In this document: positions 11,848 to 22,837 of the stretch, piece by piece | Layout: each line of letters starts with the position of its first letter | How positions within the stretch are numbered: position 1 is the stretch's first letter | Assembly (NCBI GenBank): GCA_003254925.1 | Contig: QANZ01050970.1 | Location: 1-64,000 of the forward strand | DNA length: 64,000 nt | Source: Chamaecrista fasciculata | Lineage: Eukaryota > Streptophyta > Magnoliopsida > Fabales > Fabaceae | Direction of reading: 5' to 3' | Notes under the pieces: model-generated | Databases searched by the model: none | The model's input: only the letters and a program-made list of their open reading frames with translations | What the model was told of the DNA's origin: nothing | Position numbers and translations under genes: made by a program

Positions 11848-12104
11848 TAACCATATAGATAAAACTAATATCAATGAGAGAACACTTCAAGATTTTTAGT
11901 ATGCTAACCATATAGATAAAACTAATATCTATGAGAGAACACTTCGTAATTTTTGGCTTGCTAACCATATAGATCAAACTAATATCAATCTAACTTATAT
12001 TGATCTTAGATAAAACTAATATCTATGAGAGAACACTTCGTAATTTTTGGCTTGCTAACAATATAGATCAAACTAATATCAATCTAACTTATATTGATCT
12101 TATG
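11848..12104. repeat. Tandem repeat array, about four copies
   Basis: The phrase ACCATATAGATAAAACTAAT, followed by ATCTATGAGAGAACACTTCG and a TTTTTGGCTTGCTAAC stretch, recurs about four times with small changes. The last two long units (ending in AACTTATATTGATCTTA) are nearly identical over roughly 110 bases. This is a local tandem duplication with no coding content. Confidence 0.8.
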
Positions 12105-12457
12105 ATTCTTATCATTCTTGCACCTGTATCCTTCCAAAGTTGCACCTTCTTGAATATGCATTGGAGTGAAAGAGCGACTATGCAAACCTAGTAAGTAGCA
12201 CTAACAACTAATAAAATTATACTAAAATGCAATATCAGTAATTAAAATACAATTTTAGTAATAGCTAGGAGATAAAAGTATAAGGTAGAGACCACAAAAT
12301 ACTATTTGTCACAAAGTAAAAACCTTAAGCACAAACACAACCAGTAAAGCACCAAATTTAATGCAAGTATATTGACATACGCTAAAACTCTTATTTTCAA
12401 ATGATATAAGAAACCCTTTGGAAGCTAAAAAATGACTGAAGCTCCTTAAGTTAATAT

Positions 12458-12590
12458 TAAGGGAAAATGGAAAGAAATGACATGAAACCTCATCACTCTA
12501 TTTTGTAGAATGGTTTAAGGGAAAATGGAAAGAAATGACATAGAACCTCATCACTCTAAATTTAGAATGGTTTAAGGGAAAATGGAAGTC
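12458..12590. repeat. Tandem duplication of a unit of about 65 bases
   Basis: The phrase GGGAAAATGGAAAGAAATGA followed by CAT(G/A)(A/G)AACCTCATCACTCTA occurs twice, followed by a partial third copy starting at AAGGGAAAATGGAAG. The copies differ at a few bases. Confidence 0.8.
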
Positions 12591-13181
12591 AATACTCTTG
12601 GCATATAATGGATATCTATGTTTCTCTCTGTTTTTTACACATAAGTTGTTTCATTTAAGTGAATATCAGCATGTGTTTGCATAGTACCTTGCTAAGTAGA
12701 CTGATTAAAGTTATGCCTAATCCTAAATCCCTTAGTCTAACATTATGAATAACTTCATGGGAAAATTGTACATATATCTAACATAAAAGTTAATTTATTG
12801 TTATATATATGTATGAGTTATTGCGGTTAAGGAATATAATTGTTATAGTTTGTGTGATATATAATGGGCATGATGGTTTTCTGAAGGTATGGTACAAACA
12901 ATAACAGACTATATTTGAATCCACCAATTCTCATCTTTTCAAAGGCACTCTAATGTCTATTTTTAATATATTGATTTTTGAGTTTTAACTGATAACCAAT
13001 TCTCATCTTTTCAAAGGCACTCACTTTGATCTTTACTCAGATAATGAATATATTACATGAAGCTCAATCTGTCAAAATTGAATAGCCCAATGGAGTAATT
13101 TTACATAAGAGACGTCTTCAAACAATAATACAACAGAGAAAAGAATGCAGAAAACGAAGCAAAAAAAACATCAATCAATTC

Positions 13182-14392
13182 AAAAAGAGCCATTTTCTTA
13201 CTTAGCTAATATCAGACAACTAAACACCCAAATCCTAATGACCATCATCAATTATTTGCTGCCCAACATTTAAGAACAGCCCATCAATGCATAAATAATA
13301 AATAACAAAACAAAATGCAGCAAATAGAGAATACAAACATCAAATAATCCGAAAAGAGCAATATTCTTACTCATCTATTATCATACAACTAAACACCCTA
13401 AATTCTTGAATCAATCATCAATTCTTTGCTGCCAAACATCTTCAAACAACTCCAAATTCAATGAATGAAAATGCAACTGAGTGAATCAGAATAAAAATGC
13501 AGCAGAATAATTCAGTACCTTCCAATAACTTACTGATGTTATGTCAATCTTCTTCCCTAAGAGATGTCAAAATAAACAAAACAAGTTAATTATGCTATCA
13601 TCTTGATACTGTGAAAAAATGTATCGTTGGCTTAGCTTACAATCGTAAATGGTAACACCAATGGTTGTAGCAGCAAGTTCACAACGCATTCACCCTTCCA
13701 ACAAGTTCAAACATTCCAAAGAAAACAATAAAATGATGCAGGGTCAATGTGCCATCCTTGTGAGTTGTGATAGTGATTGTAAATTGACTGTAAATGTTCA
13801 AATTTTAAGTCTAAAACCATTTAAAATGTGGATAAAAAGGATAGCAGTCAACAAAATCCAGTTAGATTTACCAACCTTAAGGCTCATACCACCAGAAGCA
13901 ATTTGAATAGCAATGTTATTTCCCAGAGAAGCTATCTGTTGAAAAAACACAACAGACCAGTACCTCCACAAGCCTGCAAAAATCATTAAATTGGTAAAGA
14001 CACGTTTGAAACTTGGATTAAAAATCATAGAAACAACCGCTACATATATTTACTAACATAGCTTGGTATCAGTTAAGTCTTGATTCAGTGAATGAATAAT
14101 TATGAGCATACTTTCGTTAAGTGAGTAAGCTATTGACATTAACAGAAAAATGAGTGAAGAACTTGAAAAGTAGCTATGTACTAATTAAAATCAATAATAC
14201 CAACCGAAAATGCTATCTGCAAGATTTCTATAGGTAAGGTGCTTCTGCCTATTCCATTTCCATAAGTATAAAAAAAAAGAGCCATTTTCTTACTTAGCTA
14301 ATATCATACAACTAAACACCCAAATCTAAAGCCCATCATTAATCATTTGCTGCCCAACATTTAAGAACAGTCCCTCAATGCACAAATGATTG
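13182..14392. repeat. Three dispersed copies of a unit of about 110 bases
   Basis: Copies begin near 13,182, 13,350 and 14,275. They share AAAGAGCCATTTTCTTACT (AGCAATATTCTTACT in the second), then ATCATACAACTAAACACCC, then TTTGCTGCCCAACATTTAAG. The first and third copies are the most alike. All are in the same direction. I could not connect them with a known family. Confidence 0.7.
13876..13973 (-). pseudogene. Exon-like fragment resembling a plant amino-acid/GABA permease
   Basis: A 98-base segment between an acceptor (ATTTTTGCAG|) and a donor (|GTTGGTAAAT) on the minus strand. It reads LWRYWSVVFFQQIASLGNNIA, then IQIASGG and SLK, in one frame. As far as I recall, a FFQQ-ASxGNNIAIQIA phrase is characteristic of the AAAP (amino acid/auxin permease) family, in the plant GABA-transporter-like branch. 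No other part of such a transporter was recognised nearby, so it is probably a captured or decayed exon rather than a working gene. Confidence 0.35.
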
Positions 14393-14591
14393 TCTTATTT
14401 CTAATCCAAAATTGAAGTATTCAAAAATGCCCTAAAGATAATTAAAAACAAGTATTAAAACATTCATGTTAAAACAGAACTTTAACTTTTGATAATATCT
14501 CATATCATTCAACATTCATGTTATTAACTTTGTCAACAAATTAAACAAAGCAACCAAGATTACTAACTAACACATTTTCAATGACTAAATT

Positions 14592-14613
14592 AATATATAT
14601 ATATATATATTAT
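14592..14613. repeat. (TA)n microsatellite
   Basis: A short run of alternating A and T within AT-rich sequence. The rest of 14,393-15,170 shows no gene: it is AT-rich with a poly-A run near 14,915. Confidence 0.8.
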
Positions 14614-15173
14614 AGGAATCAAAATTTAAACACACCCTCATATATCAGAGGACGTCAGAATCATGAAGGAAACTCTCTGAGAATAAAAGTGATCTGAATT
14701 CCAAAATTTACGGGAAAAGAAACAATTTTCAATTCTTTCTCAATATAAGAAGTTGCTTATGCTCTTGAATATCAACTACATATTAGCCTTTAGAACATTT
14801 CCAAATCAAATCAACTCAAATTTTACATGTGGGCGGCATCAGTACTAACCAAGACAGAGCACCACCTTTGGATGGACCCTAAATTTGAATATTATAATGA
14901 TAAGTTTTTTAAAAACAAAAAAAAAAAAAAACAAAAAAGCTAGCTATTAGAATATAACGAACACAATAGAAACGAATTAAGTTTGTAAGAGAATCAAGGA
15001 AGACAGCTAGCCAATGCACATGTTAAAACCAGAGGAAGATGATGATGATGAATGATGGGAGCAAATGTTTACATCCTATAAGCTAGGCCCCTTGGCCTTT
15101 GGAATGCTTATGCAGTTATGCTTAACCACTCTCTATTTGGCCCAAACATTCATGTCCTTATACTTTTAAGTTT

Positions 15174-15655
15174 GGCAAAAATACTCATAGTACCCTAAAG
15201 TATGCGATCATTTTCAGTTGTACCTCCAATTTATTTTGGTCAATTGTACTCCCAAAATATTAGGTCAGTTTCAGTTATTCCCCCAACGTTTTTTGAGTCG
15301 ATTATACCACCAAAGTTTTATTTTGGTCAATTGTACCCCCAAAGTATGAGGTCAGTTTCAGTTATATCCACAACTTTTTTTTGAGTCAATTATACCCTCA
15401 ATCTTTTCTTTTTTGTATCAATTGTAACCCCAATCTTTTCTTTTTTATGTCAATTGTATCCCCAAATGGGGGGGTATTTGGGGGTACAATTGACTCAAGT
15501 GTGATACATTGGGGGTATAATTAACTAAAAAAAACTTAGGGGGTATAACTGAAATTGATCCCATACACTTTGGAGGTACAATTGACCCAAAAAAACACTT
15601 TGGAGGTACAAATGAAAATGACCGCATACTTTGGGGTACCAATAGTACTTTTGCC
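15174..15655. mobile_element. Fold-back element, family F
   Basis: Begins GGCAAAAATACTCATAGTAC and ends AATAGTACTTTTGCC, with inverted arms built of repeats of the type CAATTGTACCCCCAAAGTAT. Flanks are TTTAAGTTT (15,165-15,173) and TTTATGTTT (15,656-15,664), 8 of 9 alike. The arms are internally repetitive, so small frames running through them are artefacts. Decayed relatives lie at 46,177-46,396 and 46,563-46,737. Confidence 0.82.
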
Positions 15656-16689
15656 TTTATGTTTTAACTAATCCTCTTCCCTTAAATCTTCTTATCTTTT
15701 ATCACCATCATTCCTCGCTCATAAAGTAGAATAACTATATCCACTTTTGTTACTCATCCGAAAAGTCAACATATGTATACATCAAATGATTGATTGAGTA
15801 GTCAGACCAACCCAACACTAAATCTCCTCCAGTTATTTAGTTTTGAATTTGGGTCTTAATATAAACTCTCAACACTATTGATTAAGTTATTTTCTCTCTT
15901 TTTTTTTAAGATAGTAAACTTGGAGAAACAACAAAGTAAAGAACAGCAACAAAATCTTAGTATTAGCAGGTTTATACTTGCTTTTCCCGAGTACAACACA
16001 TTTCTTATTTTTCCTTTATTTCTTATTATAAGCAGCGTCCACATACTTTATGAAAACAGGTTGAAAGGCAAAAGAGTCGGCTAATGTTACATAAATGACA
16101 GATGAAACTTAACATAGAACACATTATTCTATGACAAAAGGAACAATAGGACGAGGAACATTATTCCAAAATTGAAGATTCACAACAGCAACAAACCAAA
16201 ATCGAAGCAGAGAAAGCAAATAAAAAAGTAATAGGACAAGGAAATTCACAAATATAAGGCAAATTACAGTCACTGCAGATACATACACCATAGCATAACA
16301 GAAAAAAAAAACATCAAAGCCAAACAAAAAACAAAGAAAAAGAAAGTATCAATAGCCTCGTGGAGGCATCTAAACCAAGAACATTCAAAATCACCGGAAC
16401 GATATTCTAACAAACATTCAAAATAAGTTATTCTGCTTCGAAACTTACTGAGTCCTCTTGCGAAGCAGAAAAAGCGACGGCGAAGTGAGTCCTCTTGCAA
16501 AACCAAATATGAGACAGCATTACCAACTACAAAATCAAATTCGAATTACAAAACAGAACAAGTACAAGAGTTTTAGGTAACATACCCAAATCAAATACCA
16601 AAACAGAAGCGGAAAATAGAAAGTGAAAACAAATAGTTAAAACCTAGAAGCAATAACACAGATCATAGAGCAGAAATGCATCACAAAAC
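15656..16689. other. AT-rich stretch without a recognised gene
   Basis: Only short, low-complexity frames are present and none shows a domain. It would be intron of the possible minus-strand gene whose first exon may be at 16,690-16,739. Confidence 0.35.
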
Positions 16690-16739
16690 CTAGAAGCGAG
16701 TGAAGAAAAATACTTGACGAAGGTGCCGATTCCACCCAT
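16690..16739 (-). other. Possible first coding exon of a minus-strand gene
   Basis: An ATG at 16,739 opens a 16-codon stretch, MGGIGTFVKYFSSLAS, ending at a potential donor (TCTAG|GTTTTG). The surroundings are less AT-rich than their neighbours and look leader-like, and a TATATA box lies about 150 bases upstream (16,894-16,902 on the minus strand). I do not recognise the peptide, and its phase does not fit the candidate exon at 13,876-13,973. This is a weak gene candidate. Confidence 0.25.
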
Positions 16740-16893
16740 TTTCTCCACTGAGTAACTCTCGGCTTCGCATTTGTATCGGTATATTTCAGAGCAATGTCTT
16801 GTGTTTGAAAAATTTTGAATTATATTTGCAGACTTTGCATTCAACGGCTCTATTTTTGCAACTTCCAAATTTGAATAATGCTGCAACTTCCAG

Positions 16894-16902
16894 TTATATA
16901 CT
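16894..16902 (-). promoter_or_regulatory. TATA-box-like motif
   Basis: GAGTATATAACTGG on the minus strand, upstream of the possible exon at 16,690-16,739. TATA-like strings are frequent in this AT-rich DNA, so position relative to the ATG is the only support. Confidence 0.25.
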
Positions 16903-17075
16903 CATAGTTGTGTCCTCCAACAAATCCGTTGCACACCAAAATGAAAATCCCACATTATAGTATATTTTTTTTTGGTACACCAAAGAGGTCTCACGGCCCA
17001 AAAACCACATTATAGTATTTAGTATTTACAATTTACAATCCAATATAAAAATTTATACGTTTATTATTATTTTTT

Positions 17076-17465
17076 GGCTTAAGTGCACTTTTGGTCTCCT
17101 AACTTTCGTAAAGGTCTCAATTTGGTCCCGTACCTTCTTTTGTTGCAATTTTGGTCCCCTAACTTTCGCAAAAATCTCAGTTTGGTCCCCTAACAATTTT
17201 TGTTGCAATTTTGGTCCCCTAACTTTTGAAAATGTCTCACCGTTGGTCCCCTATTTTTTCGCAAAAGTCTCAATTTTGGTCCTCTAACTTGGGACCAATG
17301 GTGAGACGTTTTCAAAAGTTAAGGGACCAAAATTGCAATAAAAAAGTTAGGGGACCATGGTGAGACGTTTTCAAAAGTTAGGGGACCAAAATTTGAACAA
17401 AAAAAAGTTAGGGGACCAAATTGAGACCTTTGCGAAAGTTAGGGAACCAAAAATGCACTTAAGCC
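17076..17465. mobile_element. Fold-back element, family E
   Basis: Begins GGCTTAAGTGCACTTTTGGT and ends ACCAAAAATGCACTTAAGCC, with arms of repeated CTAACTTTCGxAAAxGTCTCA and TTTGGTCCCC phrases. It is flanked by a perfect 9-base duplication, TTATTTTTT (17,067-17,075 and 17,466-17,474), although that target is of low complexity. A truncated relative lies at 30,604-30,873 inside the resistance-gene remnant. Confidence 0.85.
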
Positions 17466-17865
17466 TTATTTTTTTTATTACGAAATTTATACGTTTATTA
17501 TTTAACTTATTATGCAAAATAAACAAATAACTAATGTAAAAAATAATGACGAAAAAATATTAAAATTTTTAAAAAGTTAAAAATAAAATAAAAAATCATT
17601 AATAGTGTTCTAAATATTATTTTGTTTTGATATCATATAACTCATTATAAAATGTAAAGTATCTTTTCATAAACTATAAAAACAGATTTTTTTAAAAAAA
17701 AAAACAGTATCATCTAATATGTTTATTAAATAAAGAAAAATAGTAATATGTTTAGAAAATTAAAAATTAGTAGTAGAATTTGTGCGCCGCACTACAAAAG
17801 TGGGAGATCTCGTAGAAAATAATTTAAATAAAATCTATTATGTCTTTATTCATTAGATAATGCAT

Positions 17866-18240
17866 ATTTTTTGAAAGGTCAAATGTTCAAATTGTTCCAA
17901 AGTATATAGCTTTAAGTTTATTTTGATCCGAAATGTTTTAAAATGTTCAAATTGATCGTAATTATTTCCCATGTAGTTTTATTTTGATTCCAAACTAAAA
18001 GTTGAGACTGTTAGCAAATGAGTCAAATCGAATCCCAAAAATGTGTAATTCTTTTCACGGTCAAACAAATAAGTAAGTCATATCTCTCTTGTTTCAAGTC
18101 TGAATGCGATGAATTCAGAGCTACGAGTTATTCTTAATGAATTTTTTTTACTAAGTTCGAAACGTCAGCAAATTAAATTAAATGAGATCAAAATTGACTC
18201 AAAAGTGAATTTTTTTTTCTCAAAATAAAGCTCAAAAGTG
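17866..18240. repeat. Degenerate fold-back related to families G and H
   Basis: Contains phrases such as GAAAGGTCAAATGTTCAAATTG and AAATGTTTTAAAATGTTCAA, which recur in the better preserved copies at 32,229-32,746 and 33,786-33,940. The ends are not clear. The flanks (17,475-17,865 and 18,241-18,400) are AT-rich with nothing recognised. Confidence 0.5.
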
Positions 18241-18403
18241 GGTTACTCTAACTAATTATTTAAAATATTTTTTTATTTTGAGAATTATGTCAATTATGTT
18301 TGTAATATTTTTCAACAATATTCTTGATATTATTTGTAAATTATATTTATGATAGAATTGTTTTTTTTATCATGTAGAAGCAAAGCACAATTTTTTAAAG
18401 AAA

Positions 18404-18632
18404 AAGTATGTATATATGTAGAAAAAATGTATATCTATCATCTATCTTGTTAAAAGTTAGGAAATGTTAAAGAAAATTTGAAAAAAAAAAAACAAATAAT
18501 AATCCTTGTGCTTGGTTCACAAAAGAAAATTGAGAAGTATGTATGTAGAAAAAGTATATATCTATCATCTATCTTGTCAAAAGTTAGGGAATGTTAAAAA
18601 ATAAATCCTTTTGCTTGGTTCACAAAAGAAAA
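18404..18632. repeat. Direct duplication of a unit of about 120 bases
   Basis: The phrase TATATCTATCATCTATCTTG followed by T(T/C)AAAAGTTAGG and AATGTTAA occurs near 18,430 and 18,560, and both copies are followed by CTTGGTTCACAAAAGAAAA. The copies have diverged slightly. Confidence 0.75.
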
Positions 18633-18766
18633 ATAGACTAAACAAATAAATTGGGGGATTAGATTGAGATGAAACATTTCTAAGAGACCAAATTGATAAA
18701 AGATTAATATTTGAGGGACTTAACTATGATTTTTGTCACATTCTTTTTGGGTTTGATTTCATGTTC

Positions 18767-18952
18767 TAGGGGTGAGCAAACCAACCCGCGAGCCCGCAGA
18801 AACCAACCCAACCCGCAGCTATGGGTTGGGTTGGTTCGGGTTCGCGGGTTGGTTTGGGTTCAAAATTCTCAACCCGCACAATTGCGGGTTGGGTTGCGGG
18901 TTTGGAGTTTTTCAACCCAACCCAACCCGCGAGCCCGCATATAATTTTTTTT
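18767..18952. mobile_element. hAT-type terminal region (non-autonomous element)
   Basis: Starts with TAGGGGTGAGCAA, identical over 13 bases to one end of the hAT A/B copies, followed by subterminal repeats of a different kind (AACCCGCGAGCCCGC and GGGTTGGGTTGCGGG). This looks like the end of a hAT miniature or deleted element that could have been moved by a related transposase. The other end was not located: a single undetermined base at 18,953 and AT-rich DNA follow. Confidence 0.6.
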
Positions 18953-18953
18953 N

Positions 18954-19482
18954 TTTCCCATATCTTTTTTTTAACAAATATTTCCTATGCCCATGTTTAT
19001 TAAAAATTTGATTTTTTTTAATATTATTTTTTACTAAAAATTTATTTTTTTAAGAAATAAAATAAAGTTAATTATTTTAAATTTCAAATTGAAATATATT
19101 TATTAATTTAAAATTATTTATAATATTTTAAAAATTTTATATTTTATATATATATTTGCATGTCCGTTAGGACACAAAAAGCTCCTAATATATATATATA
19201 TATATATGCAGACAGCATGCATGTAAGCATCACAAACTTTTACTAAAATTATAAATTGACCATAATATAAAATATAATAAAATATTTATTTTATAAAATA
19301 TCGGATACTAAGTAGTAAGTAGCTTAACTATTTGTTAATTTCAGACAAATACTGAATAATTAAAACATTATCTGTATTCATTTGATATCCAATATCTTTT
19401 ATATATTACTACCGTATCATATTTAATATCCGACGATTAGCTAATATTTTTAACAATTGGATTCAAACCATTATCTCCAAAT
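18954..19482. other. AT-rich stretch, nothing recognised
   Basis: Very AT-rich, with short (TA)n runs near 19,190. No open frame of interest and no family relationship found. Confidence 0.4.
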
Positions 19483-19834
19483 CTAAGAAGCATGGACACT
19501 TCATTTTGAGGGCGTGTCGCCGTGTCAGACACGTGTCAGTGTCCGACACCCGTACGACCCCGACACGACACATATTTATAAATTTTAAAATATAAATCAA
19601 TTTTTTGTGACTTTAACATAACATATAAAAAAAATAATAATACATATGACATATATTATGAATAAAACTTATAATTTTTAATTTTTTCATTAAAAATTAT
19701 GAATATTTAATTATTTATATATATAAATATATGACGTGTCGTGTCGCGTAATTTTGAGAGTTTAGCGTGTCACTGTATCCGTGTCCGTGTCGTGTCCCGT
19801 GTCCGTGTCCGTGTCAGTGTCCATGCTTCCTAGG
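19483..19834. mobile_element. Inverted-repeat element R, copy 1 (GTGTCC-rich)
   Basis: Begins CTAAGAAGCATGGACAC and ends GTGTCCATGCTTCCTAGG, an inverted repeat, with inner CGTGTCAGTGTCCGACACCC and CCGTGTCCGTGTCGTGTCCC tracts. A 7-base repeat, TCCAAAT, flanks it (19,476-19,482 and 19,835-19,841). A second copy lies at 44,367-44,713. The unit is noncoding. Class uncertain: a miniature DNA element is the simplest reading. Confidence 0.7.
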
Positions 19835-20109
19835 TCCAAATGGTTATTCCTAGTTAAAATCTTGGAGCATTGTTTCCGAGGATATATCTGACTTTGTCCA
19901 AGGAACCATTTGTCTTCATTAATTTAGCTTTAGGTCTTTGTTAATTGTTCCGTCATTTCTGTTTCATTTGTATTAAAAAAATACTCCTTTTACTATTTCT
20001 TAGTAATCGTTTACCATGTTGATTGCTTTAAAAATGCAACTTTTTTTTTTTTTAATAGTTTATGATAGAGGTAAAGCTGTCCCCTTGAGCTGCCGTCCAT
20101 CTTTTATTT

Positions 20110-22290
20110 TCTCTTTATCAATATTTTTTTTTACTTTTAATTTTATCTTTAATATTTTATATTTTGGTCAATTTTATTTTAAGTAAAGTCTATTTTGGTA
20201 TCTGTAACCCAAAAAAAAACTGTCTATTTTGGTATCTTGTAAGCTTTAGCTTGACCATATTCCACTTTCATACCTTGTAGTTTAAAAAGTGACATTCTAA
20301 TACTCTATGATATTTTTTATTAACACTTTGATATGTTGTTTGAGCTTTAATTTTATTAGAAAACGAATGAAACTTGACACTTACGAGGTTATTTTGTAAT
20401 TTTAAGTAACTTTAGGGGATAAAAAACAATTTTAATGCACAAAAAAGATGTTGAAATTACTGAAACATCTAGAAATATTTAAATATTTTCAAAATAATCC
20501 TTAAAAACACAAAAGTACATCAACATAATTTATTTTGTTGGATTTATTACGATGAGTAGGTTCTAGATATGCATTTTTATTTTGAAAATTTTTATCTCTA
20601 TTCATTATTATTTCTACTTAAAACCGATATATTACGGTGTTAGAATAAAAAGTTAAGTGAAATTTTTAATTTGTTTAGAGCAAAACCTTATATCAAGTTA
20701 TTTATATCTTTACTATCAAGTTCTCCAATCGACATTTGACAAGTGGCAAAAATTTTATACAAGACGAATCATGATAGAGATGAAATATTAAACACTACTT
20801 TTTACATGACCAATCATTGAAGAGAGAGAATATAATTAAAACTTGTGATTGAAGGAACCTGATAACAAGGATATAAGAAAATTGATATAAATCTTTTCCT
20901 TTTCGTTTCTCTCAAATTTTTATCACAAAATTATAAAAATATTTAGATATCAAATATAACAATTAAATTTTTAAATTATTGGATTTACTAATTTTTAAAT
21001 ATTCTAAACTAAAAACCTCTAAATATGTATATGTACAAATCCCATGTTGTCCCCTACTGTCCTACCAGCGTATCTCCTTGTGCCACGTGTCCCTGAACTC
21101 CAATTTTTCTTTACTTTCTCATCTTGAAGCCTCTGTTCTTCATTTTCTCATCTCGTCTTTGTCTTCCTCATTATCTTCCATACTCGTATTGGCAAGGAAA
21201 AAAAAATAGAGACTTTATGAAGTTCAAATATGAAAGTGTAGAAAGCAGGCCTATTTTGCTATGAAAGAAACAAAAAGATTTGTTTGAAGTGAAGAAAAGA
21301 AATTATTGTTTTGTGTTGGATCTTAAAACGCAAGCAAGTAGGTGTTTGGCAAATCAACATATAAAGGCAATTATTCATTTTGATATAGCATGCGCAGGTC
21401 TCTTGCCATTTAGGACCAGAATTTGGAAAAGACATCATGTTGAAAGTTCCATATTTGTTGAAATTAAAAATTCAGATTCAAATTTAAGAGATGGCATGGA
21501 TGATTGCTCAAGGTTGATACTCTATTTCTCTTAAGAATGGGGCCTCACAAACTGTAGAGAAAATGAAAATGACTATAAGTTAAATGGTCACTTCTTATTC
21601 TTATTTTGATACTGTAATATAACATTTTTAAGTAATAAATAATAAATAATACGGATAATGTTTTTAAAAATAAATTGCACACCCAAAACTTATTTATCAC
21701 AACGAATCCAATAAAATAAAATTTGTCAAGAAATTATGTTTATAGAATTTTGTGTTTTAAAAGACTATTTTGGAAAGATTTAAATAATTCTGAGTGTTTT
21801 AGTAATTTCAGTCTTTTTTCTGCATTAAAATTGTCTTTTATCCCCCGAAGTTTGTTAAAATTATGAAATAGTCTCCTGAGTGCCAAGTTCTAGTTTTCTA
21901 ACATAATTAAAGCTCATAATACTAATGTATTAACGGAGAATATCACAGGGTACTAGAGTGTCACTTTTTAAACTACAAGATACCAAGGTGTAGTTTACCC
22001 TTTTATCTTTTGACTAACTCCTTTCAATAAATTAACGAGAAATTTCATTGTGTTTTTTAGTTTGAATTAGGATTTAAATTTCTTTTTCTTATGATTTTAT
22101 ATTACATGTCATTAGTTACATAGAATCTTCCGTTAATATTTGGCTAAAATAAGAAATAAATAATAAAATTGATCAAAATATAAAATTTTAAGAATAAAAC
22201 TAATAACAAAATATTATTAAGAATTAAATAAAATTAATAACAAAAAATATTAAGAATAAAATTAAAAATTAATGTATAGTTTGTGGACAA
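20110..22290. mobile_element. Degenerate family D fold-back split by a family C element
   Basis: The left arm (to 20,180) contains ATATTTTGGTCAATTTTAT and the right arm (from 22,001) resumes with CTTTTGACTAACTCCTTTCA and ACGAGAAATTTCATTGTG, phrases that are continuous in intact family D copies such as 27,662-28,009. The break carries a 9-base repeat, TTTTATTTT/TTTTATCTT (8 of 9). The outer element is old and its ends are blurred. Confidence 0.65.
20181..22000. mobile_element. Long-inverted-repeat element (family C) with about 1.1 kb of unrelated filler
   Basis: The terminal arms are about 300-390 bases each: left about 20,181-20,570, right about 21,700-22,000. They match the family C palindrome (TTTGGTATC, GTGACATTCTAATAC; the right arm ends TAGTTTACCC) and are extended by extra shared inverted sequence (for example TTGAAATTACTGAAAC on the left against AGTAATTTCAGTC on the right). 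Flanks TTTTATTTT and TTTTATCTT are 8 of 9 alike. The filler, 20,570-21,700, is not inverted and is not seen elsewhere in the window. It contains a promoter-like part with CCACGTG and two open frames (77 and 84 codons) without known domains. The layout is that of a Pack-MULE-like carrier, but the origin of the filler is not known. Confidence 0.6.
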
Positions 22291-22324
22291 AATATTGAAA
22301 ACAACTTTGATATAGTATGTACTG

Positions 22325-22713
22325 TACTGGTCCCACTTTGGTACTTTGTTCTTTCAAAAGTGATATTTTGATATCATGTTCTATATGCTTTTTCAGTTAT
22401 TTCTTGATAGAAAAAACCATATCCATGTCATGTACATTGTCAAAAACATAAAATTCACCATTTTAAATTCAAATATCACGATTCAATTTTCGAAACACAA
22501 TTCAGCCTTCAAAAAACATGACGTGTTTTTTGAAGGCTGAATTGTGAAATCTGAATTTAGGAAGGTGAATTTCATGTTTTTGACCATGCACATATTTTTC
22601 CCTATCAAAAGGTAACGGAAAAAGAGTTTTTCGTATTAAAGTGCTAACGGTAAATAAAACAAGGTACTAAATGTCGCTTTTTAAATAACAGGGTGTCAAA
22701 GTGTAATTTTACC
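22325..22713. mobile_element. Degenerate family C fold-back with perfect inner hairpin
   Basis: The outer phrases CCACTTTGGTACTTTG and GGTGTCAAAGTGTAATTTTACCC mark it as family C. The centre differs from other members and contains the perfect hairpin listed next. Confidence 0.6.
22496..22546. repeat. Perfect 23-bp inverted repeat with 5-base loop
   Basis: The left stem 22,496-22,518 (CACAATTCAGCCTTC then AAAAAACA) is exactly complementary to 22,524-22,546, with loop TGACG. It is the core of the family C relative at 22,325-22,713. Confidence 0.9.
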
Positions 22714-22837
22714 CTAATATATAATATAATTGATAATTGAATTGGGTGAAGCTAATAGTGCTTTTATTCTTTCCGACTGTTTTTCGCTATTCAGCTACAT
22801 TTTGAGTTTTTGCTGCTTTTGGATGAATTATTGATTC

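Larger units (their letters stand above)
10600..13518. other. AT-rich stretch, intron-like or intergenic
   Basis: No long open frame and no recognised protein. It holds the tandem repeats described separately at 11,848-12,104 and 12,458-12,590 and one candidate exon at 12,124-12,187. Base composition and short pyrimidine tracts resemble plant intron or intergenic sequence. Confidence 0.4.

Noticed and set aside
15202..15642. Repetitive Pro/Ser/Phe frames
   Set aside because: They are translations of the fold-back family F units.
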